64,000 nt of DNA from positions 2,418,001 to 2,482,000 of the forward strand of contig AP024889.1 in the NCBI GenBank assembly GCA_024347015.1. The letters run 5' to 3'. The notes beneath the pieces were generated by a model. It was given only the letters and a program-made list of their open reading frames with translations, was not told where the DNA came from and did not search any database. This document shows positions 29,455-39,562 of this stretch, piece by piece (within the stretch, counting starts at the first letter, position 1; each line of letters begins with the position of its first letter). The stretch comes from Vibrio pectenicida (GTDB lineage: Bacteria > Pseudomonadota > Gammaproteobacteria > Enterobacterales > Vibrionaceae). A program made the translations under genes and the position numbers.

Positions 29455-31221
29455 TTAGTATGTACGAACTTTTGGTGGAAATGCATCACGATGAACTGGT
29501 GTCATATTGACGTCACGTCTAGCCATTGCTTCCGTTTCAGGATTGTAGATTGAATGGCACAACCAGTTTTCATCATCGCGTTCTGGGTAATCGAACCGTG
29601 CATGGGCTCCTCGGCTCTCGGTGCGGTAGTTTGCTGCAACTGCTGTTGAGAAAGCCGTTTCCATTAAGTTATCCAGTTCAAGGCACTCAATTCTTTGAGT
29701 GTTAAACTCTGAAGACTTATCCGCAAGGTGAGCATTTTTCAGTCGTTCACGAATTACTTTTAGCTCTTCTAAACCTGCTGCCATCGCATCACCTTCACGG
29801 AATACTGAGAAGCTATTTTGCATACATGTTTGTAAGTCTTTGCGGATTTGAACAGGATCTTCACCATCAGTGCTGTTTTCCCAGCGCATTGTACGAGCTA
29901 GTGAGGCTTCAATATCAGACTCAGTCGCAGGACGAGCCTCAGATTGCGCCGCTAGAGTTTCACCTAGATGAAGCCCTGTAGCTCGACCAAAGACAACTAA
30001 ATCAAGCAAGGAGTTACCACCAAGACGGTTAGCACCATGAACAGAAACCGATGCAATTTCACCACAAGCATATAAGCCTTGAACTTCAATATCACGGCCA
30101 TCCGAAGATTGTTTGATTGCTTGGCCAGAAACCTGAGTTGGCACACCGCCCATCATATAATGACAGGTTGGTATGACAGGAATAGGTTCCTTAACTGGAT
30201 CAACGTGTGCGAATGTACGCGACAGTTCACAAATGCCTGGTAAACGAGATTCAAGTACATCTTGACCAAGGTGATCAAGCTTGAGTTTAAGATGTGGTCC
30301 CCATGGACCATCACAACCACGACCCTCACGGATTTCAATCATCATTGAGCGCGCAACAACATCTCGACCTGCCAAATCTTTCGCGTTAGGAGCATATCTC
30401 TCCATAAAGCGCTCACCATCTTTGTTCAAGAGGTAACCACCTTCACCACGACAGCCTTCAGTTACCAAAACACCAGCTCCGGCAATACCGGTTGGATGGA
30501 ATTGCCACATTTCCATATCTTGCATTGGAACACCAGCACGCAACGCCATGCCAACACCATCACCAGTGTTGATGTAAGCATTGGTAGTAGAGGCATAGAT
30601 TCGACCAGCCCCTCCGGTTGCCAAAATCGTTGCTTTAGACTTAAAGTAGCAAATTTCACCACTTTCCATACAGATTGCAGTACAACCCATAACGGCGCCG
30701 TCTTGGTTCTTGACCAAATCTAACGCGTACCATTCAGAGAAAATAGTGGTTTTGTGTTTAACATTTTGCTGGTAAAGAGTATGTAATAAAGCATGGCCAG
30801 TACGATCCGCTGCTGCGGCCGTTCGGGCGGCTTGTTCACCACCAAACTCTTTCGATTGTCCACCAAAAGGACGCTGATAAATTGTACCGTCATCAAACCG
30901 AGAAAATGGCAAACCCATTTTTTCTAATTCAATAACTGATTCAGGTCCATTTTTACACATATATTCAATCGCATTTTGGTCACCAATATAGTCCGAACCT
31001 TTAACGGTATCGTACATGTGCCACTGCCAATCATCTTTATGTGAGTTACCAAGCGCTACTGTAATTCCACCTTGAGCAGAAACAGTATGAGAGCGAGTAG
31101 GAAATACTTTGGATAACAAGGCACAAGTTAAGCCTTGCTCTGAAATTTGTAGTGCAGCACGCATACCTGCACCACCAGCGCCGATCACTACGGCATCAAA
31201 TTCACGAACTGGAATAGACAC
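29455..31221 (-). CDS. sdhA: Succinate dehydrogenase flavoprotein subunit
   Basis: A 588-residue FAD subunit that oxidises succinate. Seen: the dinucleotide fold [11 protein letters not shown], the FAD-linking His45 in [12 protein letters not shown], the substrate region [21 protein letters not shown], and [13 protein letters not shown]. Its start directly abuts the stop of sdhD, indicating coupled translation. Confidence 0.98.
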   Translation of the reverse strand: MSIPVREFDAVVIGAGGAGMRAALQISEQGLTCALLSKVFPTRSHTVSAQGGITVALGNSHKDDWQWHMYDTVKGSDYIGDQNAIEYMCKNGPESVIELEKMGLPFSRFDDGTIYQRPFGGQSKEFGGEQAARTAAAADRTGHALLHTLYQQNVKHKTTIFSEWYALDLVKNQDGAVMGCTAICMESGEICYFKSKATILATGGAGRIYASTTNAYINTGDGVGMALRAGVPMQDMEMWQFHPTGIAGAGVLVTEGCRGEGGYLLNKDGERFMERYAPNAKDLAGRDVVARSMMIEIREGRGCDGPWGPHLKLKLDHLGQDVLESRLPGICELSRTFAHVDPVKEPIPVIPTCHYMMGGVPTQVSGQAIKQSSDGRDIEVQGLYACGEIASVSVHGANRLGGNSLLDLVVFGRATGLHLGETLAAQSEARPATESDIEASLARTMRWENSTDGEDPVQIRKDLQTCMQNSFSVFREGDAMAAGLEELKVIRERLKNAHLADKSSEFNTQRIECLELDNLMETAFSTAVAANYRTESRGAHARFDYPERDDENWLCHSIYNPETEAMARRDVNMTPVHRDAFPPKVRTY

Positions 31222-31566
31222 TTACGCACCCCACAAAATAAATAGACCCGAAAAAAAGTACCCAAATAATACAGCGATGACACCTAGCTGTAAGAAACCA
31301 CGAAGTTTTGTGCACTTAATGTAGTCTGTAAGAACTTGCCAAAGCCCTATCCAAGCGTGGATAAGAATTGAGACCAACGCAAGCATTGTGAACACTTTTG
31401 TTAAAGTTCCACCAAAGAACTGTGTCCAAGAGACGTAAGAAATATCTGAGAAAGCACAAAAGCTCACCAGATATATCGTGTAGAGAGTCATAATGATCGC
31501 AGATGCACGGATCAGCAAGAAATCATGTACACCGTTACGACCAAAAGATGAAATGTGTTTTACCAT
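31222..31566 (-). CDS. sdhD: Succinate dehydrogenase membrane anchor SdhD
   Basis: A 114-residue, three-helix membrane anchor that with SdhC binds ubiquinone and heme b. The N-terminal GVHDFLLIRASA segment is characteristic. Overlaps sdhC by 7 bases and abuts sdhA. Confidence 0.96.
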   Translation of the reverse strand: MVKHISSFGRNGVHDFLLIRASAIIMTLYTIYLVSFCAFSDISYVSWTQFFGGTLTKVFTMLALVSILIHAWIGLWQVLTDYIKCTKLRGFLQLGVIAVLFGYFFSGLFILWGA

Positions 31567-31952
31567 ACTAAAATCCCCGCCAACACTGACAGAACGGCTG
31601 TTGCTGCAAATGCAACCTTGGCACTCATTGCGCCAGATTCCAGCTCTTCAAAATGACCTAAATCCATTAGCAAATGACGAATACCACCTGCTATATGGTA
31701 GGACAAAGCCGTCAAAATACCCCATAAAATAAATTTCACAACGAAACCATCGACAATTTCGACAGCATGTGCGTAACCTATTGGGGAAGACAGGGAAATG
31801 GATAGTAACCAAAGAAGTATCCCGATCGCGACAAACGTAATTACTCCCGAAACTCGGTGTAAAATGGATGCGATTGCTGTGATCGGAAAGTTTATAGTCT
31901 GCAAATCTAAATTAACAGGTCTTGACTTTCTTTCTTTCACGGGCTTGCTCAC
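31560..31952 (-). CDS. sdhC: Succinate dehydrogenase cytochrome b556 subunit SdhC
   Basis: A 130-residue, three-helix anchor. Quinone-site residues Ser29 and Arg33 lie in SILHRVSG; His86 in SYHIAGGIRHLLMD is the heme ligand equivalent to E. coli His84. First gene of the eight-gene sdhCDAB-sucABCD run, divergent from gltA. Confidence 0.97.
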   Translation of the reverse strand: MSKPVKERKSRPVNLDLQTINFPITAIASILHRVSGVITFVAIGILLWLLSISLSSPIGYAHAVEIVDGFVVKFILWGILTALSYHIAGGIRHLLMDLGHFEELESGAMSAKVAFAATAVLSVLAGILVW

Positions 31953-32347
31953 TCAGCTCCATTGAAGCATTTATTGTTATGAACGAAATTTCAATGCAAA
32001 CCTATAAAACTTAACATTTATTCAACAGATAGCATGCCCAAAAAACGGGATGAAATTGTAGTAAAGTGCTAACAACAAGGTATGGAACATCACCTCACAT
32101 CTGTTCCAAACCTTAATTTTTAAGGTTTTAATCAAAATTTACGGCGCCAATATACGGCTGACCATATTTTAGCACAATTGACGTAACAATTTTTGCTACA
32201 TAGAACAGATTTTTAACCTTATAGTTATAAAAAATCATAACAAGTGCACAAGTCAGAGCAGAATAATTGACTTTGATAACGAACACACGTACAAAAATGT
32301 TACACAAACATCCTGGACGGATTAAATAATTAACAAAGGAGATTGTT
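31953..32347. promoter_or_regulatory. sdhC-gltA divergent control region
   Basis: 395 AT-rich bases between divergent TCA operons, the same arrangement as in E. coli. An ArcA-like box stands out at 32012-32026 (listed separately). A weaker one, GTTAATTATTTAAT on the - strand at 32321-32334, sits next to the gltA ribosome binding site (AAAGGAG). I see no convincing CRP site and no open frame. Confidence 0.65.
32012..32026 (-). promoter_or_regulatory. Candidate ArcA box upstream of sdhC
   Basis: Read on the - strand this is GTTGAATAAATGTTA, 13 of 15 identical to the ArcA consensus GTTAATTAAATGTTA. It is centred ~67 bases upstream of the sdhC start codon. ArcA represses sdh anaerobically in related bacteria; action here is inferred. 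Confidence 0.6.
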
Positions 32348-33637
32348 ATGGCGGATAAGAAAGCGACCCTTCATATTGAAGGTCAAGCGCCTATCGAACT
32401 TCCAATTATGAAAGGTGCCCTTGGTACCCCTGTAATTGATGTTCGTACACTTGGAGCAAATGGCTATTTTACGTTTGACCCAGGTTTTCTTGCCACTGCA
32501 TCCTGTGAATCTCAAATCACCTATATTGACGGTGGCAAAGGTATTCTTTTGCACCGTGGTTACCCTATTGATCAGCTTGCAAACAACGCTGATTACTTAG
32601 AGGTGTGTTATATTCTTCTTTATGGTGAAGCCCCGACACGCGAACAATACGAACAATTTAAAGTCACTGTCACACGACATACTATGGTGCATGAGCAAAT
32701 TGCGAGCTTTTTCCACGGATTCCGACGCGACGCTCACCCAATGGCGGTTATGTGTGGTGTAGTGGGTGCGTTAGCAGCCTTCTACCACGACTCAATGGAT
32801 ATCAATAACGACACCCACCGAGAGATTACGGCTTATCGTCTACTGTCGAAAATGCCTACGCTCGCTGCCATGTGTTACAAATACTCCATCGGACAACCTT
32901 TCATTTATCCACGCAATGATCTGACTTACGCAGAAAACTACCTACACATGATGTTTGCTAACCCATGTGAGGAATATGATGTTAATCCTGTCGTGGCAAG
33001 AGCTATGGATAAAATCTTCACTCTGCACGCAGATCACGAACAAAATGCTTCAACTTCAACTGTACGTTTAGCTGGCTCTTCCGGTGCAAACCCATTTGCG
33101 TGTATTGCCGCAGGTATCGCATCGCTTTGGGGACCGGCTCACGGTGGAGCGAATGAAGCATGTCTCAAGATGCTTGAAGAGATTGGTAGCGTCGACAAAA
33201 TCCCTGAGTATATCGATCGTGCTAAGGATAAAGATGATCCTTTCCGACTAATGGGCTTTGGACATCGTGTTTACAAAAATTACGATCCTCGAGCTACTGT
33301 TATGCGCGAAACTTGTCATGACGTTCTTAAAGAACTTAACATTGATGATCCATTACTCGATGTGGCGATGGAACTTGAACGTATTGCATTGTCTGACGAG
33401 TACTTCGTGTCTAAGAAGCTATACCCAAATGTGGATTTCTACTCTGGCATTATTCTCAAAGCCATTGGCATCCCTGTTTCTATGTTCACAGTAATTTTTG
33501 CACTATCGAGAACAATAGGCTGGATTGCACACTGGAATGAAATGCATAGCGACCCTCTCAATCGTATAGGCCGCCCAAGACAGTTATACACTGGTAAAAC
33601 TCAGCGTAACTTCAAGCCTCTGCATGATAGAGACTAA
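32348..33637 (+). CDS. gltA: Citrate synthase (type II)
   Basis: GltA condenses acetyl-CoA and oxaloacetate. The 429-residue product has the catalytic His306 ([12 protein letters not shown]) and Asp363 (VDFYSG), both at E. coli positions, and the N-terminal domain found in hexameric, NADH-inhibited enzymes. AAAGGAG 7 bases upstream supports the start. Monocistronic, ended by a strong hairpin. Confidence 0.98.
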   Translation: MADKKATLHIEGQAPIELPIMKGALGTPVIDVRTLGANGYFTFDPGFLATASCESQITYIDGGKGILLHRGYPIDQLANNADYLEVCYILLYGEAPTREQYEQFKVTVTRHTMVHEQIASFFHGFRRDAHPMAVMCGVVGALAAFYHDSMDINNDTHREITAYRLLSKMPTLAAMCYKYSIGQPFIYPRNDLTYAENYLHMMFANPCEEYDVNPVVARAMDKIFTLHADHEQNASTSTVRLAGSSGANPFACIAAGIASLWGPAHGGANEACLKMLEEIGSVDKIPEYIDRAKDKDDPFRLMGFGHRVYKNYDPRATVMRETCHDVLKELNIDDPLLDVAMELERIALSDEYFVSKKLYPNVDFYSGIILKAIGIPVSMFTVIFALSRTIGWIAHWNEMHSDPLNRIGRPRQLYTGKTQRNFKPLHDRD

Positions 33638-33658
33638 TTAAGATAACCTCTGAAATAC

Positions 33659-33686
33659 AAAGGGCTGACATAAATCAGCCCTTTTT
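33659..33686. terminator. Bidirectional terminator, gltA / ybgI-like gene
   Basis: AAAGGGCTGA and TCAGCCCTTT (10 bp) with a 6-base loop, followed by five T's on + and an A-rich flank on the other side. Confidence 0.88.
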
Positions 33687-33700
33687 AATTCGATTAATAT

Positions 33701-34459
33701 TTACACTGGATTATCAATATCAACAAACTCTACATCCAAACCATGCTCACTGGCTAGCCACTCACCCAAAGCTTTTATCCCGTAACGTTCAGTCGCATGA
33801 TGACCTGCCGCAAAATAGTGGATATCCATCTCTCTTGCTGTATAGGTCGTCCGCTCTGAAATCTCTCCAGAAATAAAAGCATCTAAACCATGTTGAACTG
33901 CCAACTCAATAAAATCTTGACCGCCGCCAGTACACCAACCTACTGCTTCAATTATCTTATTGGCATTTTCCGGTGCTATGTGAAGTGGTCTGCGATTTAG
34001 TACTTTATTAATTTTTTCTGCAAACGCAGCCCCAGTTTCAGCCTGTTTCAAACGACCAAACATAGCAACTGACTGAGAGTGCCCTTCCAATCCACCTTCA
34101 ACATCAATATCAAGCAGCCTCGCTAATTCTGCGTTATTGCCCAATTTGGGGTGTATATCTAACGGTAAATGATACCCATATAAGTTAATATCATTTTTTA
34201 TCAAAGTACGGATTCGATTTCCTTTCATACCACGAATGGGTTCAGGCTCTCCTTTCCAAAAATAACCGTGGTGGACAAGCAGAGCATCTGCATTTTTTTC
34301 TATCGCCTTTTCAATCAAAGCTTGAGAAGCTGTTACTCCTGTTACTATGGTTTGAATATTGAGTTTTCCCTCGACTTGCAACCCATTAGGTGCGTAGTCT
34401 TTTATCAGGTGTGGGGACAGTTTTTCGTTTATAATTCGCTCTAATTGAATATTTTCCAT
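33701..34459 (-). CDS. Nif3-like dinuclear metal centre protein (YbgI family)
   Basis: The start at 34459 (MENIQLERIINEKL) matches E. coli YbgI and has GGAAG just upstream; an ATG 48 bases earlier would add a non-conserved extension. The 252-residue product has the Nif3 landmarks DYAPNGLQVEG, LLVHHGYFWKG (metal-binding His pair), GYHLPLDIHP and a late HHATE. The family forms a hexameric ring with a two-metal site; its enzymatic role is not settled. Confidence 0.93.
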   Translation of the reverse strand: MENIQLERIINEKLSPHLIKDYAPNGLQVEGKLNIQTIVTGVTASQALIEKAIEKNADALLVHHGYFWKGEPEPIRGMKGNRIRTLIKNDINLYGYHLPLDIHPKLGNNAELARLLDIDVEGGLEGHSQSVAMFGRLKQAETGAAFAEKINKVLNRRPLHIAPENANKIIEAVGWCTGGGQDFIELAVQHGLDAFISGEISERTTYTAREMDIHYFAAGHHATERYGIKALGEWLASEHGLDVEFVDIDNPV

Positions 34460-34570
34460 TGTAACTTCCAGAACTAGGCCTTTGCACACAGTGTATGGCA
34501 ACAACATTTAGGATGCTAGTTACAAACTATTCTGGTTGCGATACCAATAAACTTTGTTTTAAGGAACTAG

Positions 34571-35332
34571 ATGCTAGATATGAGTAAACTGATGCTTTTT
34601 TACAATTGGATAGCCAATACTCCATCATTATTTAAATTAACTCCTCCTTTTGAATCTCTGCTGTCATTTTCTTCCAAGACTCCTGTAGATATTGCCTACG
34701 AAGGTAACCCTAGGTTGGGTTTTTTATACCAGCACCTGTGCAGTAAAGTTTTTGAAAACAGTGACCTCTACACCATAGAGCTGGAGGAACTCCAGTTGAA
34801 TGACAGTAATGGCCAAACCATAGGAGCGATTGATCTTATCCTAAAAAACAGCCAAACAAATAAACGAGAACACTGGGAAGTAGCGATTAAATTTTATTTG
34901 CTTCATCAGGGCACCTGGTTTGGTCCTAATGCACATGACCAATTGGACAAAAAGTTGGATAGGATGCTTTCTCATCAGTTAAAAATGAGCAACTCCAAAG
35001 AATTTTTAGCTCAACAGCCTGAAATGAATGATTTATCTAAACATCTACTGCTGCAAGGACGGCTTTACATCAATCCCTTTTCCTCAGAGTTTACTCCAAC
35101 ACACTGTTTAGGTTACGAAATAGATCCATCTCAAATTTCAGGATACTGGTGCTATGAACATCAATGGGAACTGATTAATGAGCCTTTATTCGAATTAGAT
35201 AAACAGTACTGGGCAACCGGCCTAGAGCAGTTCGAACAACCACTAAAAAAAACCAGTGGACGCTTTATCCACGCTCAAACCCAGCAAAAGATATTTTGGT
35301 TTGTGGTCCCTGATAGTTGGCCATATGGATAA
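34571..35332 (+). CDS. DUF1853 family protein
   Basis: A 253-residue soluble protein recognised as DUF1853 by the block RLGFLYQHLC, the acidic GAIDLIL, and HWEVAIKFYL. The last two resemble the D...ExK core of PD-(D/E)xK nuclease-fold proteins, which would suggest a nucleic-acid role, but that is inference. A second ATG 9 bases in is possible; the first has AAGGAA 4 bases upstream. Function unknown. Confidence 0.83.
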   Translation: MLDMSKLMLFYNWIANTPSLFKLTPPFESLLSFSSKTPVDIAYEGNPRLGFLYQHLCSKVFENSDLYTIELEELQLNDSNGQTIGAIDLILKNSQTNKREHWEVAIKFYLLHQGTWFGPNAHDQLDKKLDRMLSHQLKMSNSKEFLAQQPEMNDLSKHLLLQGRLYINPFSSEFTPTHCLGYEIDPSQISGYWCYEHQWELINEPLFELDKQYWATGLEQFEQPLKKTSGRFIHAQTQQKIFWFVVPDSWPYG

Positions 35333-35384
35333 TATAAAAACGTCAGTCTATAACAAACAACTTCAGGAAAACTTGAAAATAAAA

Positions 35385-35413
35385 AAGGGCTGGTCATTGA
35401 GTACCAACCCTTT
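35385..35413. terminator. Terminator between DUF1853 gene and pgm
   Basis: AAAGGG-C-TGGT and ACCA-A-CCCTTT with one internal mismatch and an 8-base loop. A-rich on one flank, T-containing on the other, so usable in both directions. Lies 53 bases after the DUF1853 stop and 30 before the pgm stop. Confidence 0.65.
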
Positions 35414-35442
35414 CCTTATTTGGGGGATGTTGACCTTTGAGC

Positions 35443-37089
35443 TCACAAACCTGCGTTTACAAAGACCTGATTGACAATTTCTTGAGCTTCAGACTCAATT
35501 TGCTTTAAGTGCTCAGCCCCTTTAAAACTCTCGCAGTATATTTTATAAATATCTTCCGTACCCGACGGACGAGCAGCAAACCAACCATTTTGTGTCGTCA
35601 CTTTAAGGCCACCAATCGCTGCACCATTCCCCGGAGCATGAGTTAAACGAGCTGTAATTTTATCTCCAGCAAGATTCTGGGCGGTAACCATATCTGGTGA
35701 CAATTTTGCTAGTACTTCTTTTTGAGGGCCATTTGCCGTGGCTTGAAGACGGTTATAATGAGAGGTACCATGTTTGACGGTAAGATTTTGGTAATATTCT
35801 TGAGGATTCATACCTGTCACAGCAGTAATTTCAGCTGCGAGCAAGCAAAGAATAATACCATCTTTGTCTGTTGACCATGGCGTACCATCCATACGTAAGA
35901 ATGAAGCGCCCGCGCTTTCCTCGCCACCAAAGCCCAATGTCCCTTGGTATAAGCCATCGACAAACCATTTAAAGCCAACGGGTACTTCGCATAAATCACG
36001 ACCAAGATCTGCAACAACACGATCGATCAACGCACTAGACACTAACGTTTTACCAACAGCTACTGTCTGACCCCAACCTTGACGATGACGATAAAGGTAG
36101 TCAATACATACCGCAAGGAAGTGATTTGGGTTCATTAAACCATTCGGGGTAACAATTCCGTGACGGTCATAGTCTGGGTCATTACCAAATGCTAAGTCAA
36201 AACTATCTTTATGTTCCAGCAACCCAGCCATCGCGTAAGGAGAAGAGCAGTCCATTCTGATGACGCCATCTTTATCTAAACACATAAACTGAAAAGAAGG
36301 ATCAACTGCTTCATTCACCAAGGTAAGATCTAATGAGTAATCAATCGCAATTTGGCGCCAGTATTCAATACCACTACCTCCGAGAGGATCGATACCTATT
36401 TTTAGCTTGGCTTTCTGAATCGCTTCCATGTTGATGACATTTTTCAAGTCAGATACATAAGGCGTAACTAAATCACTTTCAATAAACAGTTCAGATGCCT
36501 TCGCTTTCTCGATAGAGATTCTTTTCACACCATCTAGTTTGCCAGAAATTAAAGCGTTTGCATGTTCTTCAATGGTTTGTGTCAACTCACCTTCCGCAGG
36601 CCCCCCATGCGATGGGTTGTATTTAATACCACCATCCTGCGGTGGGTTATGAGATGGGGTAATAACTATACCATCAGCTTTAGCAGAATTATTGAGGTTA
36701 TGAGTTAAAATAGCATGCGAAATACTTGGCGTTGGAACATAGCCATTATCTTGCTGCACGATTACCTTGATATTATTTGCTACCAGAACTTCAACAACAC
36801 TTAAAAAAGCAGGTACAGAAAGCGCATGTGTATCCTTACCGACAAACATGGGGCCAGTGGTACCATTCGTAGCTCGAACTTCAACTATCGCTTGTACGAT
36901 AGCCAAAATGTGAGTTTCATTAAAAGTACATTTACCGGCGGTACCTCGATGTCCAGAGGTACCAAATTGAACTTTATGAGCAGAGTTGTCAGGCTCAGGT
37001 AGAAGAAGATAGTAATCCGAGACAAGTTCAGGAATATTATGCAGATCTTGTTGCTGGGCTTTTCGTCCAGCACGAGGGTGCATCGCCAT
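35443..37089 (-). CDS. pgm: Phosphoglucomutase (alpha-D-glucose phosphate specific)
   Basis: Pgm interconverts glucose-1-phosphate and glucose-6-phosphate. The start at 37089 (MAMHPRAG) is preferred to 37098 because the AAAGGA ribosome site would otherwise touch the start codon. The 548-residue product has the phosphoserine loop with Ser146 in [12 protein letters not shown], the metal loop DPDYDRHG, the sugar-binding [10 protein letters not shown] and the C-terminal phosphate-binding [13 protein letters not shown]. It follows seqA, as in E. coli, but a terminator-like hairpin lies between them. Confidence 0.97.
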   Translation of the reverse strand: MAMHPRAGRKAQQQDLHNIPELVSDYYLLLPEPDNSAHKVQFGTSGHRGTAGKCTFNETHILAIVQAIVEVRATNGTTGPMFVGKDTHALSVPAFLSVVEVLVANNIKVIVQQDNGYVPTPSISHAILTHNLNNSAKADGIVITPSHNPPQDGGIKYNPSHGGPAEGELTQTIEEHANALISGKLDGVKRISIEKAKASELFIESDLVTPYVSDLKNVINMEAIQKAKLKIGIDPLGGSGIEYWRQIAIDYSLDLTLVNEAVDPSFQFMCLDKDGVIRMDCSSPYAMAGLLEHKDSFDLAFGNDPDYDRHGIVTPNGLMNPNHFLAVCIDYLYRHRQGWGQTVAVGKTLVSSALIDRVVADLGRDLCEVPVGFKWFVDGLYQGTLGFGGEESAGASFLRMDGTPWSTDKDGIILCLLAAEITAVTGMNPQEYYQNLTVKHGTSHYNRLQATANGPQKEVLAKLSPDMVTAQNLAGDKITARLTHAPGNGAAIGGLKVTTQNGWFAARPSGTEDIYKIYCESFKGAEHLKQIESEAQEIVNQVFVNAGL

Positions 37090-37120
37090 TGTTGACATCC
37101 TTTATTAAAAACCTTGAAAT

Positions 37121-37162
37121 AAAAAACCTCACAATACTCAAAGCAATGAATATTATGAGGTT
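37121..37162 (-). terminator. Terminator-like hairpin between seqA and pgm
   Basis: Arms 37125-37136 and 37151-37162 pair at 11 of 12 positions. On the - strand the stem ends GAGGTT and continues into a T6 run and TATTTC, a good intrinsic terminator shape. It lies 14 bases after the seqA stop. Confidence 0.7.
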
Positions 37163-37175
37163 AAAATCTGAATTA

Positions 37176-37718
37176 TTAGATTGAATTCGTGACTTTTTCT
37201 ATTAAGTCTGTAGGAAATTGCATTCTAGCCATCAACTGATCAACCATTTGACGCTTGCGGCTCGTGTTGCTGTTTGTAATCACCCAAAAAGGTGAACCAG
37301 GGATTGCTTTAGGCTTAGTAGTATTGCCACTTTCTAGTAGTGTTTGCTCATTATTTGCAAAGTAAACACGCTTACGTCCTTTAACCAAAGTTGCTTCAGA
37401 AAACCTTTGAGGATCAATACGATTCAATGTTGAAAGTACTAGCATAAATCGATCAATCGCCTTTTTAAGGCCTGCAAACTCATCTGAAATAAGTAAAGAT
37501 CGCATGGCTCTGACGCTATCAATTTTCTCTTGTTTTACTGCATCACGGCTCACCACAATGCCTTTCGCCTGCACCGCTGCTTTCATCGGTGTTGGTTGCT
37601 GATTCTTAGCATCAACATCCAAAAGACGTCGTAAGATATCTGAAGCACTTTCACCAATGTGTTGGGTTTGACCTGCAATGTAACGGTATAGATCCTCATC
37701 AACCTCAATTGTTTTCAT
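37176..37718 (-). CDS. seqA: Replication initiation negative modulator SeqA
   Basis: SeqA binds hemimethylated GATC sites, sequesters the origin and organises new DNA. The start at 37718 (MKTIEVDEDLYRYIAG) is the conserved one; upstream in-frame sequence is not. The 180-residue product has the N-terminal oligomerisation helix pair (GESASDILRRLL) and the C-terminal DNA-binding domain, including NTSRKRQMVDQLM at the end. Divergent from ybfF, as in E. coli. Confidence 0.97.
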   Translation of the reverse strand: MKTIEVDEDLYRYIAGQTQHIGESASDILRRLLDVDAKNQQPTPMKAAVQAKGIVVSRDAVKQEKIDSVRAMRSLLISDEFAGLKKAIDRFMLVLSTLNRIDPQRFSEATLVKGRKRVYFANNEQTLLESGNTTKPKAIPGSPFWVITNSNTSRKRQMVDQLMARMQFPTDLIEKVTNSI

Positions 37719-37860
37719 TCGCTTTTCACAATCTCTATGTTTAAACTCTGTTGGGATTATATACCCAACTACCCTCAAGATGCGAGTTTCAGTTCTGTTA
37801 TACAAAGCAGATTAACGACCTAATGAGTTACTACGTTAAATCAATCACGAATATAAAAAA

Positions 37861-38625
37861 ATGTCACAACTGCTTAACTATAAAATCGAAGGTAAAGGTC
37901 ACACTATTGTCCTACTACATGGTCTCTTTGGTAACCTAGATAATTTGGGCTTGCTCAGCAGAGAGTTACGCCAAAATTATCAGATTGTGAGTCTAGACTT
38001 GCGCAACCATGGAACCTCTTTTCAGTCTTCCGAACACAACTACCAACTTATGGCACAAGATGTATTTAATACTCTCGAACATCTTGAATTAAAACGTTAC
38101 ATCTTGATCGGGCACTCCATGGGAGGGAAGGTTGGTATGAAATTAGCAGAACTTGCCCAGCATGATGTAGACAAGTTAATTGTACTTGATATGGCACCAG
38201 TGAGTTACCCAGAGAGACGTCACGATAATGTCTTTGCTGGCCTCAAGGCCGTAGTCGAGCAAAAGCCGACATCTCGTCAACAAGCTTTGCAAGTTTTAAC
38301 GCAACATATAGAATTAGAAGGTGTCAGGCAGTTTTTAGGAAAATCATTGTATAACAATGGTCAATATTTTCAGTGGCGCTTTAACGTAACAAGCTTATGG
38401 GACAACTACTGGGAGATTCTTGGCTGGACACAAATTGAAAAAATCAGCACACCAACTTTATTTATAAAAGGTGGAAACTCAAACTATCTTTCCACTGAAT
38501 ACCAAGCTGATATACAGGAACAATTTTCAAACGCGAAAGCACATATTATTGCTAATACTGGTCATTGGCTCCATGCAGAGAAACCGCAAGAAGTGTTACG
38601 TGCAATTAATAAGTTTATTCGTTAA
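37861..38625 (+). CDS. ybfF: Acyl esterase YbfF, alpha/beta hydrolase
   Basis: A 254-residue alpha/beta hydrolase with the oxyanion motif LLHGLFGN, nucleophile Ser86 in GHSMGGKVGM, and late His235 in NTGHWLHAEKP. E. coli YbfF hydrolyses acyl-CoA and other esters in vitro. The divergent position relative to seqA supports the name. The ATG at 37861 is used; no strong ribosome site is visible, only an A-rich leader. Confidence 0.93.
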   Translation: MSQLLNYKIEGKGHTIVLLHGLFGNLDNLGLLSRELRQNYQIVSLDLRNHGTSFQSSEHNYQLMAQDVFNTLEHLELKRYILIGHSMGGKVGMKLAELAQHDVDKLIVLDMAPVSYPERRHDNVFAGLKAVVEQKPTSRQQALQVLTQHIELEGVRQFLGKSLYNNGQYFQWRFNVTSLWDNYWEILGWTQIEKISTPTLFIKGGNSNYLSTEYQADIQEQFSNAKAHIIANTGHWLHAEKPQEVLRAINKFIR

Positions 38626-38719
38626 GTACAGAATGGGGGCTTCGTTGCCCCATACCCGTTAACTTTACTTTTTAACAATGGTATAGTTCGGCACAAGTAA
38701 TCTGGCATAAAGGGACTCC

Positions 38720-38941
38720 ATGCTATACGACTATATGAACATACTAGAGTCAATTGGACTCGATTTACTTTTTGCGTCTATCTTTTTCTTAATCGGTATG
38801 GCAATAAAAGATGTTCTCAAAGCTGGGAATGTCCCCCCGTTTGGTCGTCGTATTGTTTGGCTTGTGCTCTTTCTTGGTTGTGCCGGTTTTATCGCGAAAG
38901 GCCTCATTCAATTGAGCTGGGAAGGCACTGGGCTAGGTTAA
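38720..38941 (+). CDS. DUF2788 family small membrane protein
   Basis: A 73-residue protein with two membrane helices (~12-30 and ~46-65) joined by a short loop (KAGNVPPFGRR). It matches the DUF2788 proteins found beside fldA in vibrios. Function unknown. AAAGGGAC lies 5-8 bases before the start. fldA begins 47 bases downstream, so co-transcription is likely. Confidence 0.85.
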   Translation: MLYDYMNILESIGLDLLFASIFFLIGMAIKDVLKAGNVPPFGRRIVWLVLFLGCAGFIAKGLIQLSWEGTGLG

Positions 38942-38988
38942 GCCCCTCTGATTAAGCCACAACACAAAATGGTAAAGGTAACGAATCT

Positions 38989-39522
38989 ATGGCAAGTGTA
39001 GGTATCTTCTTTGGTAGCGACACAGGTAACACTGAAGCTGTTGCAAAGATGATTCAAAAACAACTAGGTAAACAACTGGTTCACGTACAAGATATCGCAA
39101 AAAGTAGTAAAGAAGACATCAATAACTTCGATCTTCTTCTATTAGGTATTCCAACTTGGTATTATGGTGAAGCGCAATGTGATTGGGATGATTTTTTCCC
39201 TGAACTTGAACAAATCGATTTCTCGACCAAGCTTGTTGCGATTTTTGGTTGTGGTGACCAAGAAGATTACGCTGAATACTTTTGTGATGCAATGGGCACT
39301 GTCCGTGATATCGTTGAAGTTAAAGGTGGAACTATTCTGGGACATACTTCTGCCGAAAGCTATGAATTTGAAGCGTCAAAAGGCCTTGTTGAAGGTGATG
39401 AAAACCTGTTTATTGGCCTATGTATCGACGAAGATCGTCAGCCAGAATTGACCAACGAACGTGTGACGAATTGGTGTAAGCAGATTCATGAAGAAATGTG
39501 CCTAGCTGAACTTGAAGGCTAA
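38989..39522 (+). CDS. fldA: Flavodoxin FldA
   Basis: A 177-residue FMN electron carrier that reduces enzymes such as IspG, IspH, biotin synthase and class III ribonucleotide reductase activase. The phosphate loop GSDTGNTE, the first aromatic loop PTWYYGEAQ and the second (GCGDQEDYAEYF) are present, with the 20-residue insertion of long-chain flavodoxins. Followed by a clear terminator; fur lies nearby, as in E. coli. Confidence 0.97.
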   Translation: MASVGIFFGSDTGNTEAVAKMIQKQLGKQLVHVQDIAKSSKEDINNFDLLLLGIPTWYYGEAQCDWDDFFPELEQIDFSTKLVAIFGCGDQEDYAEYFCDAMGTVRDIVEVKGGTILGHTSAESYEFEASKGLVEGDENLFIGLCIDEDRQPELTNERVTNWCKQIHEEMCLAELEG

Positions 39523-39532
39523 ACTTTCAAAT

Positions 39533-39562
39533 AAAAAGACCTTCTATTATGGAGGTCTTTTT
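39533..39562. terminator. fldA terminator, shared with DUF4442 gene
   Basis: AAAAAGACCT and AGGTCTTTTT, a 10-bp perfect stem with a 10-base loop, 10 bases after the fldA stop. Its right arm touches the stop codon of the convergent DUF4442 gene. Confidence 0.88.
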
